From Pseudomonadota bacterium (GTDB lineage Bacteria > Pseudomonadota > Gammaproteobacteria > Steroidobacterales > Steroidobacteraceae): a stretch of DNA of 46,710 nucleotides. The position numbers were made by a program, and so were the translations under genes. Below the pieces are notes generated by a model. The model had not been told where the DNA came from and searched no databases. It saw nothing but the letters and a program-made list of their open reading frames with translations. How positions within the stretch are numbered: the stretch's first letter is position 1; every line of letters starts with the position of its first letter. The stretch spans positions 1 through 46,710 of the forward strand of contig CAUJHJ010000001.1 in assembly GCA_963204835.1 (NCBI GenBank). Reading direction: 5' to 3'. This document shows, piece after piece, positions 1 to 7,111 of the stretch.

Positions 1-108
1 CAGCTGCGATCAGCGCTGCAAGGCTACATTACCTTCTACAACCGCTACCGCTTGCACTCGGCGCTGGGCTATCGTTCGCCCTGCGAGTTCGAGAGCAGTG
101 TCCACTAA
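1..108 (+). CDS. IS3-family transposase, C-terminal end (cut by window edge)
   Basis: The window opens inside this frame, which reads 35 codons to a TAA stop. It shows the classic C-terminal signature of IS3-family OrfB/DDE transposases: [16 protein letters not shown] followed by a short FE tail. This is the part just after the last catalytic Glu of the rve integrase core, which lies outside the window. Whether the rest of the transposase is intact cannot be seen. Its base composition is more AT-rich than the rest of the window, in line with a transferred element. It sits beside a probable integron attI/cassette, so the IS probably inserted into the cassette array. Confidence 0.85.
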   Translation, partial: QLRSALQGYITFYNRYRLHSALGYRSPCEFESSVH

Positions 109-141
109 CCACAGGGTGTCCACTTTTGAGAAGGAACTCTC
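1..141 (+). mobile_element. Right end of an IS3-family insertion sequence
   Basis: The transposase stop (106-108) is followed by GTGTCCACTTTTGAGAAGG (116-134), the sort of short tail and terminal repeat expected after an IS3-type orfB. The motif GTGTCCACT also occurs at 98-106, overlapping the stop codon. The left end lies outside the window, so the inverted repeat and target duplication cannot be confirmed; the boundary near 141 is a guess. An open frame on the minus strand (ATG at 247) runs into this end, suggesting that the element interrupts it. Confidence 0.5.
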
Positions 142-247
142 TTCCCACGAAGTACGCGATGCTTATCAACGAGGCGATCAAAGGGGCACCCCATGCTTGA
201 AGCCAATCAGAGAGCCGGCTGGCGAATGTAAGGGCTCCTGATTCCAT
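29..247 (-). CDS. Probable integron cassette ORF, 3' part replaced by IS sequence
   Basis: On the minus strand an ATG at 247 lies 18 nt beyond a GTTAGGC core site (272-266), the usual position for a cassette gene after attI. The reading frame gives a short polar start, an amphipathic stretch ([10 protein letters not shown]) and a hydrophobic segment ([18 protein letters not shown]) of one possible membrane helix, resembling small holin-like or hypothetical cassette proteins only in general shape. From about residue 38 onward the codons lie in the IS end, and the stop at 29-31 is inside the transposase region, so the native C-terminus is probably lost. No function can be assigned. It may not be a gene; the evidence is position and hydrophobic pattern. 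Confidence 0.35.
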   Translation of the reverse strand: MESGALTFASRLSDWLQAWGAPLIASLISIAYFVGREFLLKSGHPVVSGHCSRTRRANDSPAPSASGSGCRR

Positions 248-265
248 GCTAGAGACGCCTGTGCC

Positions 266-284
266 GCCTAACTACTAATTAGGC
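266..284 (-). other. Candidate integron attI simple site (IntI-binding inverted boxes)
   Basis: Read on the minus strand, GCCTAA (284-279) and TTAGGC (271-266) form a perfect inverted repeat around CTACTAA/TTAGTAG. The right box is a full GTTAGGC core (GTTRRRY consensus). The layout, an inverted L box, a few bases, then GTTAGGC, closely matches the simple site of class 1 attI1 as I remember it. It lies about 137 bp upstream of the intI start with the core facing away from intI, the standard arrangement. Cassettes would therefore read leftwards into the minus-strand ORF at 247. An alternative is an attC spanning 266-324, discussed under rejected items. Confidence 0.55.
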
Positions 285-307
285 GACGAAAGCGTCGCGA
301 TGTTTTT
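283..307 (+). terminator. Short GC hairpin followed by a T-rich tract
   Basis: GCGACG (283-288) and CGTCGC (293-298) form a 6-bp perfect stem with an AAAG loop. On the plus strand it is followed by GATGTTTTT (299-307), a weak rho-independent terminator shape. It would stop read-through from the IS side toward intI. It also overlaps the left part of the candidate attI region, so the palindrome may instead belong to recombinase binding. Confidence 0.3.
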
Positions 308-359
308 GGACGAATGCGTTGGATAATCATCTGGCGCCTGCGGCAACCTCCTGTTCTAT

Positions 360-390
360 TTGACCTTCGTGTCTAACGCTGCAGTCTAAT
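360..390 (+). promoter_or_regulatory. Putative intI promoter
   Basis: TTGACC at 360-365 (5 of 6 to the sigma70 -35 consensus) and TCTAAT at 385-390 (5 of 6 to the -10) are separated by 19 bp, slightly long. The transcription start would fall near 397, about 12 nt before the intI ATG at 409. No clear Shine-Dalgarno and no perfect LexA box were seen, although many intI promoters in other bacteria are LexA-controlled. Confidence 0.4.
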
Positions 391-408
391 CTTCCGCCCG
401 CTGCCCGC

Positions 409-1380
409 ATGGATGCTACTCCCCGCCCCGGCCTGCTCGCCACCACCCGCGAGGTCATGCGGACTCGCCGGATGAGCCTGCGCACGGAGAAGGCATACCT
501 GTTCTGGATTCGCCGCTTCATCCGGGCGGACCCCGGGCGTCACCCCCGCGAGCGGGGCGCCGCCGACGTGGAGCGTTTTCTGACACAACTCGCCGTAAGG
601 GGCCGCGTCGCGCCCTCCACCCAGAATCAGGCGCTGGCGGCCATGTTGTTCCTCTACCGCAAGGTGCTGCTGCAGGATCTGCCATGGCTCGGGAATGTCA
701 CGCGCGCCACGCGCCCGCGTCACTTGCCGGTGGTACTGTCCCGCGACGAAACCCGGCGGGTGCTCGCCGAGTTGCGCGATGTGCCATGGCTGGTCGCGAG
801 CCTGTTGTACGGCAGCGGCTTGCGGCTCAACGAGGCGCTCGCGCTGCGCGTGAAGGATATCGACCTCGCGCGGCGCGAGCTGGTGGTGCGCGACGGCAAG
901 GGCCGCAAGGACCGGGTGACTACGCTGCCGGAGGCGCTGCGCTCGCCGATCGCGGGCCATTTCTCGAAGCTTCGAGCCTGGTTCGACAATGAACGGCGGC
1001 TGGCCCGGCCGGGCGTGTCGCTGCCGGACGCCCTTGAACGCAAGTACCCCGGGGCATCAACCAGCTGGCCCTGGCAGTTCGTTTTCCCCTCCTCCGGCAC
1101 ATGCGTCGATCCGTACACCGGGCAGCGGGTTCGCCACCACCTTCATGCGAGCGTGATCCAGCGCAGCGTGCGGTGCGCGGTGCGCCGGGCGCGGATCATG
1201 AAGCCCGCGAGTTGCCACACGTTCCGCCATTGCTTCGCGACGCACCTGCTCGAGTCCGGCTACGACATCCGCACCGTGCAGGAGCTCCTGGGACACAGCG
1301 ACGTCAAGACGACGATGATCTACACGCACGTCCTGAACCGCGGCGGGCGCGGCGTCCAAAGCCCGCTCGACCGCGACTGA
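409..1380 (+). CDS. intI: Integron integrase IntI (tyrosine recombinase)
   Basis: IntI carries out site-specific recombination between attI and attC sites to insert or excise gene cassettes. The 323-residue length fits the family. The N-terminal SAM-like domain (SLRTEKAY..W..RFIRA, about 23-95) is followed by the catalytic domain. Catalytic residues are visible: Arg139 in YGSGLRLNEAL, Lys in GKGRKDR (164-169), His270 and Arg273 in CHTFRHCFATHLLE, His296 in LLGHSDVKTT, and the nucleophile Tyr305 in MIYTHV. The insertion diagnostic of IntI, absent from XerC/D, is present at about 208-228 (ALERKYPGASTSWPWQFVFPS). The ATG at 409 leaves an N-terminal tail like that of IntI1. All key residues are intact, so it is probably functional. 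It ends 6 nt before the convergent cytochrome gene. No complete cassette array is visible, because the IS element occupies the cassette side. Confidence 0.95.
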   Translation: MDATPRPGLLATTREVMRTRRMSLRTEKAYLFWIRRFIRADPGRHPRERGAADVERFLTQLAVRGRVAPSTQNQALAAMLFLYRKVLLQDLPWLGNVTRATRPRHLPVVLSRDETRRVLAELRDVPWLVASLLYGSGLRLNEALALRVKDIDLARRELVVRDGKGRKDRVTTLPEALRSPIAGHFSKLRAWFDNERRLARPGVSLPDALERKYPGASTSWPWQFVFPSSGTCVDPYTGQRVRHHLHASVIQRSVRCAVRRARIMKPASCHTFRHCFATHLLESGYDIRTVQELLGHSDVKTTMIYTHVLNRGGRGVQSPLDRD

Positions 1381-1386
1381 GCCACT

Positions 1387-2052
1387 TCAGGGGCTCAGTT
1401 CGGAGAGGTATTCGGCAAGCCCGTCGATGTCGTCGGCGTCGAGCGTCGCGAGCCGCGCAATATGGTCGCGCGGGAAGTTCGGCCGCCGGCCATCGACTGC
1501 GTCATGAAGCTGGCGGCGCAGGTACATGTACTGCTGTCCGGCGAGGCGCGGCACTATCCGCGGTTCGCTGCCTTGCGCACGCGCGCCGTGGCAGGTTGCG
1601 CAGGAGTTCGCGAAGACCCGCTCGCCGCGCGCGCGGATGGCGGTTTCCCCGCCCGGCCCGCCACCCGCGGGCGCCATGTTCATGCCGGCGAGGAAGGCCG
1701 CAACGCCGTCGAGCTGTGCGTCGGTCGCGAAGCGGTGTTCCTGCATCAGGCCTTCCATGCGCGCGTCCCAACGCTCGCCTTCGCGATAGTCCCGCAGCTG
1801 CTTCATGAGCACGCTGCGGTGCTGGCCCGCGAGCGCCGGCACCTGCCCGTTCAAGGTGCCCTGCGCCGTGGCGCCGTGGCAGCCCGCGCACTCCGCGGCG
1901 TAGGTCCTCGCGCCTTGTGAGGAATCGGCCGCGGCTGCGACCGCGCTGCCGGGCGGTGGGCTTTCCGCCGGTTCGCCGCGATAGGCGCAGGCCGTGAGAG
2001 CCATCGCCGCAACGAGGCCGATGCCGAAGTCCCGGGTTCGCAAGTGTGTCAT
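1387..2052 (-). CDS. Diheme cytochrome c4-like lipoprotein
   Basis: An electron carrier of the periplasm with two covalently bound haems. The N-terminus has a lipoprotein signal (ALTAC, Cys22), so it is probably membrane-anchored. Two cytochrome c domains follow in tandem, with CAGCH at 55-59 and CATCH at 151-155, the arrangement of cytochrome c4 and related two-domain cytochromes (221 aa). The first domain has Met99 and Met103 as possible distal haem ligands. The second has no Met in the expected late position (its region reads RRPNFPRDHIARLATL), so the second haem may be bis-His via His197 or otherwise ligated. The gene starts only 22 nt downstream of the tRNA on the same strand, so they may share a transcript. 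It is convergent with intI. Confidence 0.88.
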   Translation of the reverse strand: MTHLRTRDFGIGLVAAMALTACAYRGEPAESPPPGSAVAAAADSSQGARTYAAECAGCHGATAQGTLNGQVPALAGQHRSVLMKQLRDYREGERWDARMEGLMQEHRFATDAQLDGVAAFLAGMNMAPAGGGPGGETAIRARGERVFANSCATCHGARAQGSEPRIVPRLAGQQYMYLRRQLHDAVDGRRPNFPRDHIARLATLDADDIDGLAEYLSELSP

Positions 2053-2074
2053 GCGCCATTTCCGCTGGAGGTTC

Positions 2075-2147
2075 TGGGCCTGCCTGGATTCGAACCAGGG
2101 ACCAAGGGATTATGAGTCCCCTGCACTAACCGCTGTGCTACAGGCCC
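2075..2147 (-). tRNA. tRNA with CAU anticodon, probably tRNA-Ile2 (k2CAU)
   Basis: The minus strand folds into a full cloverleaf. The acceptor stem is GGGCCTG/CAGGCCC with discriminator A; the D arm is GCAC/GTGC; the anticodon arm is GGGGA-CTCATAA-TCCCT; the T arm is CCTGG-TTCGAAT-CCAGG. The anticodon is CAT. The bases around the anticodon and variable loop (GACTCATAATC.CTTGGTC.CTGG) resemble E. coli ileX/ileY more than metT, so a tRNA-Ile2 modified by TilS is favoured over elongator tRNA-Met. CCA is not encoded. Confidence 0.9.
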
Positions 2148-2162
2148 GCCAAAGGGTTGCGT

Positions 2163-2168
2163 ATTGTA
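2163..2168 (-). promoter_or_regulatory. Putative -10 box for the tRNA gene
   Basis: The minus strand reads TACAAT here (5 of 6 to TATAAT), ending 15 nt before the mature tRNA 5' end. This gives a short leader as is usual for tRNA promoters. No convincing -35 was found at the ideal spacing; TTGATG lies nearby (2186-2181) but is too close. Confidence 0.35.
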
Positions 2169-2244
2169 GCTGTCCGTAGGCATCAATACGGTGTCCGCCT
2201 GCAAGCGGTGGGCGCTAGCATGGGCGCTTTCGAGGAGGCACCGA

Positions 2245-2568
2245 ATGTCAGATGCGAACGCGCCCCGCCCCGCCTACTTGCTGGTCCAGGGCACCGTGAC
2301 CGATCCCGAGGGCTTCAAGGCCTACAACGCCGCACTGCCGCCGATCTACGCGAAGTTCGGCGGCCGTCATGTGAGCCTGACGCCCGGCGCCCGGGTCGAG
2401 GTGCTCGAGGGCGCGGTGGAGAATCGCAGCATCGTGGTCTCGAAGTTCCCGTCGAAAGAGGCGGCCCTCGCCTTCTGGCATTCCCCCGAGTACACAGCCG
2501 CGAAGGCGCTGCGCGCCGGGAAGGGCACTTTCTTCGTCACGGTGCTCGAGGGCCTCCCGGGAACCTGA
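2245..2568 (+). CDS. DUF1330 family small protein
   Basis: A 107-residue protein of the DUF1330 dimeric alpha/beta-barrel (ferredoxin-like) family. Typical elements are the opening beta strand (PAYLLVQGTVTDPEGFKAY), the middle segment GGRHVS...VEVLEG, and the FPSKEAALAFWHSPEY motif near residues 70-86. The family is cytoplasmic and its enzymatic role is not established. An upstream ATG at 2191 is in frame, but the ATG at 2245 has a good Shine-Dalgarno (GAGGAGG, 2232-2238) and gives the family start. Its last 32 bases overlap the 3' end of the convergent membrane-protein gene (2537-2956). Confidence 0.85.
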   Translation: MSDANAPRPAYLLVQGTVTDPEGFKAYNAALPPIYAKFGGRHVSLTPGARVEVLEGAVENRSIVVSKFPSKEAALAFWHSPEYTAAKALRAGKGTFFVTVLEGLPGT

Positions 2569-2956
2569 GCGCCTGGCTGGCGATCGGCGCTTCGTCGTCC
2601 GCGGCGCCGATCGGCCAGGTGAGGGCCGCGACCAGCATCAGCGCGGCGGCTACGCCGAGCAGGAGGCCGCCCGCGCGGCCGGCGGCAAACCAGAACAGCA
2701 TCACCGTGCTCAGCGTCGGCATGAGCGCGAGCACCCCGACGACCTGCCGCGAGATGCGGCGCGGGTGTGCCGCGGCGTAGAGCAGCACGGCGGCCAACAA
2801 GACGAGCTGCGCGCAGTACGCGATCCACATTGCGCGCGCGGTGGCGCCGAGCGCCGTTGAGGCGGCGAGGTACAGCGCGAGGAAGTACAGCGCCACGCCA
2901 CCGATGATGAGGGCGGCGCCAACCAGGCACCACTTGAATATCCGGCGCGAAGTCAT
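2537..2956 (-). CDS. Small membrane protein, four predicted helices
   Basis: 139 aa with hydrophobic segments at about 10-32, 42-62, 72-90 and 94-116. I do not recognise a named family. The ATG (2956-2954) overlaps the stop of the upstream gene in an ATGA arrangement, indicating translational coupling and probably a shared function with that second membrane protein. The C-terminal tail (DDEAPIASQALRFPGG) is predicted soluble. Its 3' end overlaps the DUF1330 gene on the other strand by 32 nt. Confidence 0.7.
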   Translation of the reverse strand: MTSRRIFKWCLVGAALIIGGVALYFLALYLAASTALGATARAMWIAYCAQLVLLAAVLLYAAAHPRRISRQVVGVLALMPTLSTVMLFWFAAGRAGGLLLGVAAALMLVAALTWPIGAADDEAPIASQALRFPGGPRAP

Positions 2957-3528
2957 CCTGCCCTCCTGCGCACGAAGCCTGCGATCGAGGTGGCCGCCCC
3001 CCACAGCGCGAATGCGAGCGCGAGCACCGCCGCGGCGCTGGCCGCGGCCACCTTGGCGTACTTGGCGAACAGCGCGAGCGCGGCCACGCCCGTGTGCAGG
3101 GGTGGATAGCGCCCGACCACCCAGGCATTGGCGACATTCTCGATCCAGTCGAAGGCGCAGCCGAGGAACAGCCACGGCAGGTGACGCTGCCAGCCGCCCG
3201 CCGCGTAGAGCCGCGGCCGCGCACGGCGCAGTCCCCAGGTGAGCAGCGCGGCCCAGAAGAGCGCAATGGCGAACGGGAACAGGAAGTCGGTCGAGGAGAA
3301 AGCGCTGTAGAGCCGGACCGCTTCCGGTGTGTAGTGCCGCAGCTGGGCCGCCATGTCGTCGATGCCGAGGCGCGGCTGCATGTCGAAGGCGTCGTAGCCC
3401 GTCACCACCTTCAGCTTCGCACTGACGGCCGCGAGCTGGCGCACCATCCACACGATGACGGCCGCGAGCAGCGCGATCGCCCACCAGCGGCGCGAGAGCG
3501 CGTCCGCGAGCCTTGCCAGGGTTGTCAT
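2953..3528 (-). CDS. Hypothetical membrane protein with FP/DWIEN motifs
   Basis: 191 aa with membrane segments at about 16-37, 82-104, a short one around the DWIEN motif, and 145-180. Conserved-looking features are the SSTDFLFPFAIALFW segment and LPWLFLGCAFDWIENV, a pattern I have seen in uncharacterised bacterial membrane proteins of about 180-200 aa. The ATG at 3528 is used; an in-frame TTG at 3546 would add six residues. The ribosome binding site is weak. The gene is divergent from the methyltransferase-like gene at 3670 and coupled to the next membrane protein by ATGA. Confidence 0.7.
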   Translation of the reverse strand: MTTLARLADALSRRWWAIALLAAVIVWMVRQLAAVSAKLKVVTGYDAFDMQPRLGIDDMAAQLRHYTPEAVRLYSAFSSTDFLFPFAIALFWAALLTWGLRRARPRLYAAGGWQRHLPWLFLGCAFDWIENVANAWVVGRYPPLHTGVAALALFAKYAKVAAASAAAVLALAFALWGAATSIAGFVRRRAG

Positions 3529-3669
3529 CGCCGTAGGATGCCCCAAGCCGGGCGGGCAAGCGACTCGTCGCAGCGCGCGGGCGCGTCGTCGCAGCAGGCA
3601 TTCGCCTCGGCTCGCCGGTCGCGCATGATCGCGCCCATCCGTTTCCGCTCATCCGTTCAAGGGGATGCC

Positions 3670-4428
3670 ATGCGCACCATGTTGCTCGTTCTCGCGTCGC
3701 TCGCCGCGGCGCCGCTCGCCCTCGCGGGCGACACCACGCCGGATTCCGTCTACGCCAGGGCTGTTGCCGACCCCGCGCGCTCCGTGAAGGACCGCGAGCG
3801 GGACGCCCGCGAGCGGCCCGCCGAGGTGCTGGCCCTCGCGGGCTTTGCGCCCGGCATGAAGGTGGCCGACATCTTCGCGGGCGGCGGCTACTACTCCGAG
3901 CTGATCGGCGACGTGGTGGGCCCCGGCGGCAGCGTGCTGCTGCTCAACAACACGGCCTATCAGCAGTTTGCGCGCGAGGCCTTGAAGGAGCGCCTCAAGG
4001 ATGGCCGCCTCGCGAACGTCAAGCCGATGCTGGTCGAGAGCTGCGACCTGCGCCTCGGCAAGGAGGACCTCGACGGCGCGCTGATCGTGATGTCCTACCA
4101 CGACCTCTACCACGTCGATGAGCAGGGCGGCTGGCCGGCGATCAACGCGGGCCATTTCCTCGACCAGATCCACGCCGCACTGAAGCCGGGCGGGGTGTTC
4201 CTGATCGTCGATCACGCCGCGAAGGCCGGCACCGGCAAGGACGCCGCGCAGGACCTGCACCGCATCGATGAGGCGTTTGCGAAGCGTGACATCGAGAGCC
4301 ACGGCTTTCGGCTCGAGAAGAGCTGGGACGGCCTGCGCAACGGCGCGGACGGGCACGAAAAGATCGTGTTCGACCCGTCGATCCGCGGCAAGACCGACCG
4401 CTTCGTGCAGGTCTATCGCCGCATCTGA
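3670..4428 (+). CDS. Exported class I SAM-dependent methyltransferase-like protein
   Basis: 252 aa. The first 19 residues are a Sec signal peptide (MRTMLLVLASLAAAPLALA, cleavage before Gly20), so the mature domain is probably periplasmic. The domain has a Rossmann SAM-binding signature: motif I VADIFAGGGYYSELI (about 66-80), an acidic strand end around ESCDLRLG, and LKPGGVFLIVDH (about 177-188) for motif post-I/III. It matches the COG4798 type of predicted methyltransferases, whose substrate is unknown. SAM is not normally available in the periplasm, so the role is puzzling. AAGGGG lies 6 nt before the start. It ends at a strong stem-loop shared with the convergent hrpB. Confidence 0.82.
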   Translation: MRTMLLVLASLAAAPLALAGDTTPDSVYARAVADPARSVKDRERDARERPAEVLALAGFAPGMKVADIFAGGGYYSELIGDVVGPGGSVLLLNNTAYQQFAREALKERLKDGRLANVKPMLVESCDLRLGKEDLDGALIVMSYHDLYHVDEQGGWPAINAGHFLDQIHAALKPGGVFLIVDHAAKAGTGKDAAQDLHRIDEAFAKRDIESHGFRLEKSWDGLRNGADGHEKIVFDPSIRGKTDRFVQVYRRI

Positions 4429-4435
4429 GCGCGGG

Positions 4436-4459
4436 CGCCGCCGCCTCAGCGGCGGCGCT
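4436..4459. terminator. Perfect 10-bp hairpin between convergent genes
   Basis: GCGCCGCCGC (4436-4445) pairs perfectly with GCGGCGGCGC (4450-4459) around a CTCA loop. It sits between the stop of the methyltransferase-like gene and the stop of hrpB, covering the hrpB stop codon. There is no T-tract on either side, so it may be a 3'-end stabiliser or a Rho-independent-like pause rather than a classical terminator. Confidence 0.4.
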
Positions 4460-6998
4460 TCACGCCGCGCGTCGGTTCGGCCTCGAGCGGATTCTCCGGC
4501 CAGCAATGCCGCGGATAGCGGCCGCGAAGGTCCTTGCGCACTTCAACGTAGCCGCTTTTCCAGAAGCTGGCGAGGTCGCGCGTGACCTGAACAGGCCGGC
4601 GCGCGGGTGAGAGCAGCGTGAGCGTCACCGGCACCTGCCCGCCGCCGACGCGGGGTGTCGCGGCGAGCCCGAACACCTCTTGCAGGCGCACCGCCACGGT
4701 GGGCGCGGCCGGGTCGCTGTAGTCCACCGGCAACTGCGATCCCGTCGGCATCGTGAGCTGGGCGGGCGCAAGCCTTGCCAGGGCTTCGCGCTGCGCATGC
4801 GACAGCCGCGCGCCGAGGATCTCCGCCATGGAGAGCCGCGCCAGCTGCGCGCGACGCGTGATGCCACCGAGCCAGGGTGCGAGCCACGCCTCGAGAGAGG
4901 TCTCGAGGGCCGCGTCGGAGAGGTCGGGCCAGTCGGCAGCCTTGCCCGCATCCAGCGCGCGCACGAAGGCCACGCGCTGCTGCAGGCTGCGCGCGCCCTC
5001 CGTCCACGGCAGCACCGCGAGGCCGAGCGAGGCGACCCCGGCCAGCATGGCCGCCTCCGTCGCGCCCGCAGGCAATTCGCGCAGCGGACGCTCCTCGAGC
5101 ACGAGCGCGTGGAAGCGGCGCACACGCCGCGCCACCACCGCTTCGGTGCGCGGCTCCCAGGCGACCTCTTCGCCCGTTTCGATTTCGCCCGCGAAGTGCT
5201 GCTCGATCGCGTCGAGGCGCAGGGGAGCGGCGAGCCGGATGCGCGCCTCGCGCTCGCTATCGTCGATTGCAGCCACCGCGATGAACTCACCGGCCGCAGT
5301 GTCCGGGCGCACGAACAGGGCACCGCGGCCGTTCGACAGCGCGTAGCGCGCCTGCCCCTCGCCGCGCCGCCGCCCGATGCGATCGGGGTAGGCGAGCGCG
5401 AGCAGCGCACCGGGCTCGACGTGGCGAGTGGCGCGCGAATCCAGCGTGGCGCCCGACTCCGTCGCCACGCCCGCGCCGCGCCCGGCTCCGGCCTGCGCTC
5501 GCAGCTGCCGCGCGGCGCGGCGTACGCGCTCGAGCATGCCGCGATCGATGTCGCGGTGCGCGCCGCGGCCCTGCAGCACCTCGAGCCGCGTGCGCAGGTC
5601 CGCATCGCGATCCATGCCCCGCAACAGGTCCCGCTCACCAAGCAGCGCCGCCATGTCGGCCGCGAGCGCGGTGGCCCCAAGGGCGCGCGCCCGCAGCAGC
5701 ATGTGTGCAAGGCGCGGATGCAGCGGCAGCTCCGCCATCGCGCGGCCGTGCGGCATGATGCGCTGCGCACCATCGAGCGCGCCGAGCCACTGCAGCAGGT
5801 CGCGCGCGCTCGCGAGCTGCGCGGCGGGAGGCGGGTCGAGCCACGCGAGCCGGTCCGCGTCGGCAGCGCCCCAGGCGGCGAGTTCGAGCGCGAGCGGCGC
5901 GAGGTCGGCTTCGGCGATTTCCGCGGGCGTGAACGCCGCGAGGCTGCGCTGCGCACCCTCGCCCCAGAGGCGGTAGCACACGCCCGGCTCGGTGCGGCCC
6001 GCGCGGCCCTGGCGCTGCTCGGCCGAGGCGCGCGAGATGCGCCGCGTCTCGAGGCGCCCCATGCCGCTCGCCGGGTCGAACGCCGCACGGCGAACGAGGC
6101 CGCTGTCGACGACCACGCGCACGCCGGGAATCGTGAGGCTCGTCTCCGCGATATTGGTCGCGAGCACGATGCGGCGGTGGCCGGCCGCGGCGGGCTCGAG
6201 CGCGGCGAGCTGCGCGTCGCCCGCGAGTTCGCCATAGAGCGCGCGGATGTCGGTCGCGCGCGGCAGATCGGAGGCCTCGAGCGTCGCCGCGACCCGGCGG
6301 ATCTCGCCCGCTCCGGGCAGGAACACGAGCACGTCTCCCTGCTCCTCGCGCAGCGCGCGCAGGACGGCGACGGCCGCGAGCCGTTCGGGCGATTCCGCCT
6401 CGCCCGGCAGCACGGGCAGTCCGCGGCCGAGATAGTGGGTCGCGACGGGAAACGCGCGGCCTGCTGCGGTGACGATGGGCGCATCGCCAAGCAGTTTCGC
6501 GACGGCTTCACCGTCGAGCGTCGCGGACATCACGAGCACACGCAGGTCGGGCCGCAGCGCGGCGCGTGATTCGAGCGTGAGTGCGAGCCCGAGGTCCGCG
6601 TGCAGGCTGCGCTCGTGGAATTCGTCGAACAGTACGGCCGCGGTGTCTTCGAGCGCCGGGTCGTGCTGCAGGCGACGGGTCAGCACGCCCTCGGTGATCA
6701 CTTCGATGCGCGTGGCGCGCGACACCTTCGTGTCGAGGCGCATGCGATAGCCGACGCGCGCACCCACCGGCTCGCCGAGCATGGCCGCCATGCGCACGGC
6801 AACCGCGCGCGCCGCGAGCCGTCGCGGCTCGAGCACGAGCAGCTTGCGGCCCTGGGCCCAGGGCTCCTCGAGCAGCGCGAGCGGCACGACCGTGCTCTTG
6901 CCCGCGCCGGGTGGCGCCTGCAGCACCGCGGCGGTCCCTTCGCGCAGGGTCCGTTTCAGCTCGGGCAGCGCGGCGGCAATCGGCAGGTCGGGGGACAT
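4446..6998 (-). CDS. hrpB: ATP-dependent helicase HrpB
   Basis: A DEAH-box-like RNA helicase of 850 aa, the usual length of HrpB. RecA domain 1 contains the P-loop QAPPGAGKST (27-36), DEFH (126-129) and SAT (159-161). Domain 2 contains TNIAETSLTIPGV and the arginine-finger motif QRQGRAGR, followed by the winged-helix, HA2 and C-terminal HrpB domains up to the conserved RDLRGRYPRHCWPENP ending. The DEFH box instead of DEAH is normal for HrpB. It is cytoplasmic; the cellular role is poorly defined, and in some bacteria HrpB/HrpA influence mRNA processing and surface adhesion. Divergent from ypfJ and convergent with the methyltransferase-like gene. Confidence 0.96.
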   Translation of the reverse strand: MSPDLPIAAALPELKRTLREGTAAVLQAPPGAGKSTVVPLALLEEPWAQGRKLLVLEPRRLAARAVAVRMAAMLGEPVGARVGYRMRLDTKVSRATRIEVITEGVLTRRLQHDPALEDTAAVLFDEFHERSLHADLGLALTLESRAALRPDLRVLVMSATLDGEAVAKLLGDAPIVTAAGRAFPVATHYLGRGLPVLPGEAESPERLAAVAVLRALREEQGDVLVFLPGAGEIRRVAATLEASDLPRATDIRALYGELAGDAQLAALEPAAAGHRRIVLATNIAETSLTIPGVRVVVDSGLVRRAAFDPASGMGRLETRRISRASAEQRQGRAGRTEPGVCYRLWGEGAQRSLAAFTPAEIAEADLAPLALELAAWGAADADRLAWLDPPPAAQLASARDLLQWLGALDGAQRIMPHGRAMAELPLHPRLAHMLLRARALGATALAADMAALLGERDLLRGMDRDADLRTRLEVLQGRGAHRDIDRGMLERVRRAARQLRAQAGAGRGAGVATESGATLDSRATRHVEPGALLALAYPDRIGRRRGEGQARYALSNGRGALFVRPDTAAGEFIAVAAIDDSEREARIRLAAPLRLDAIEQHFAGEIETGEEVAWEPRTEAVVARRVRRFHALVLEERPLRELPAGATEAAMLAGVASLGLAVLPWTEGARSLQQRVAFVRALDAGKAADWPDLSDAALETSLEAWLAPWLGGITRRAQLARLSMAEILGARLSHAQREALARLAPAQLTMPTGSQLPVDYSDPAAPTVAVRLQEVFGLAATPRVGGGQVPVTLTLLSPARRPVQVTRDLASFWKSGYVEVRKDLRGRYPRHCWPENPLEAEPTRGVKRRR

Positions 6999-7111
6999 CG
7001 GTGAAGCTTACGCGAGAGTGCCGGCGACGGCCCGCTCGCGCCGGCCGCTGCCCGCTGGTCGCCGGCTGCCGGTTGCCCTAAGCTCATCATCGTAGCCAGC
7101 AGGAGTCCCCC

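Noticed and set aside
266-324. A 59-bp attC-like element on the minus strand (ATCCAAC at 324-318 to GTTAGGC at 272-266), with a further GTTAGAC core at 377-371 as attI
   Set aside because: The consensus boxes and length fit, but R''/R' and L''/L' pairing is poor. The GCCTAA/TTAGGC inverted boxes fit a simple attI site better. It would also require an ORF-less cassette of about 105 bp.
325-408. LexA box in the intI promoter
   Set aside because: The closest match, CTGTTCTATTTGACCT, keeps only one half-site, so there is no support for SOS control.
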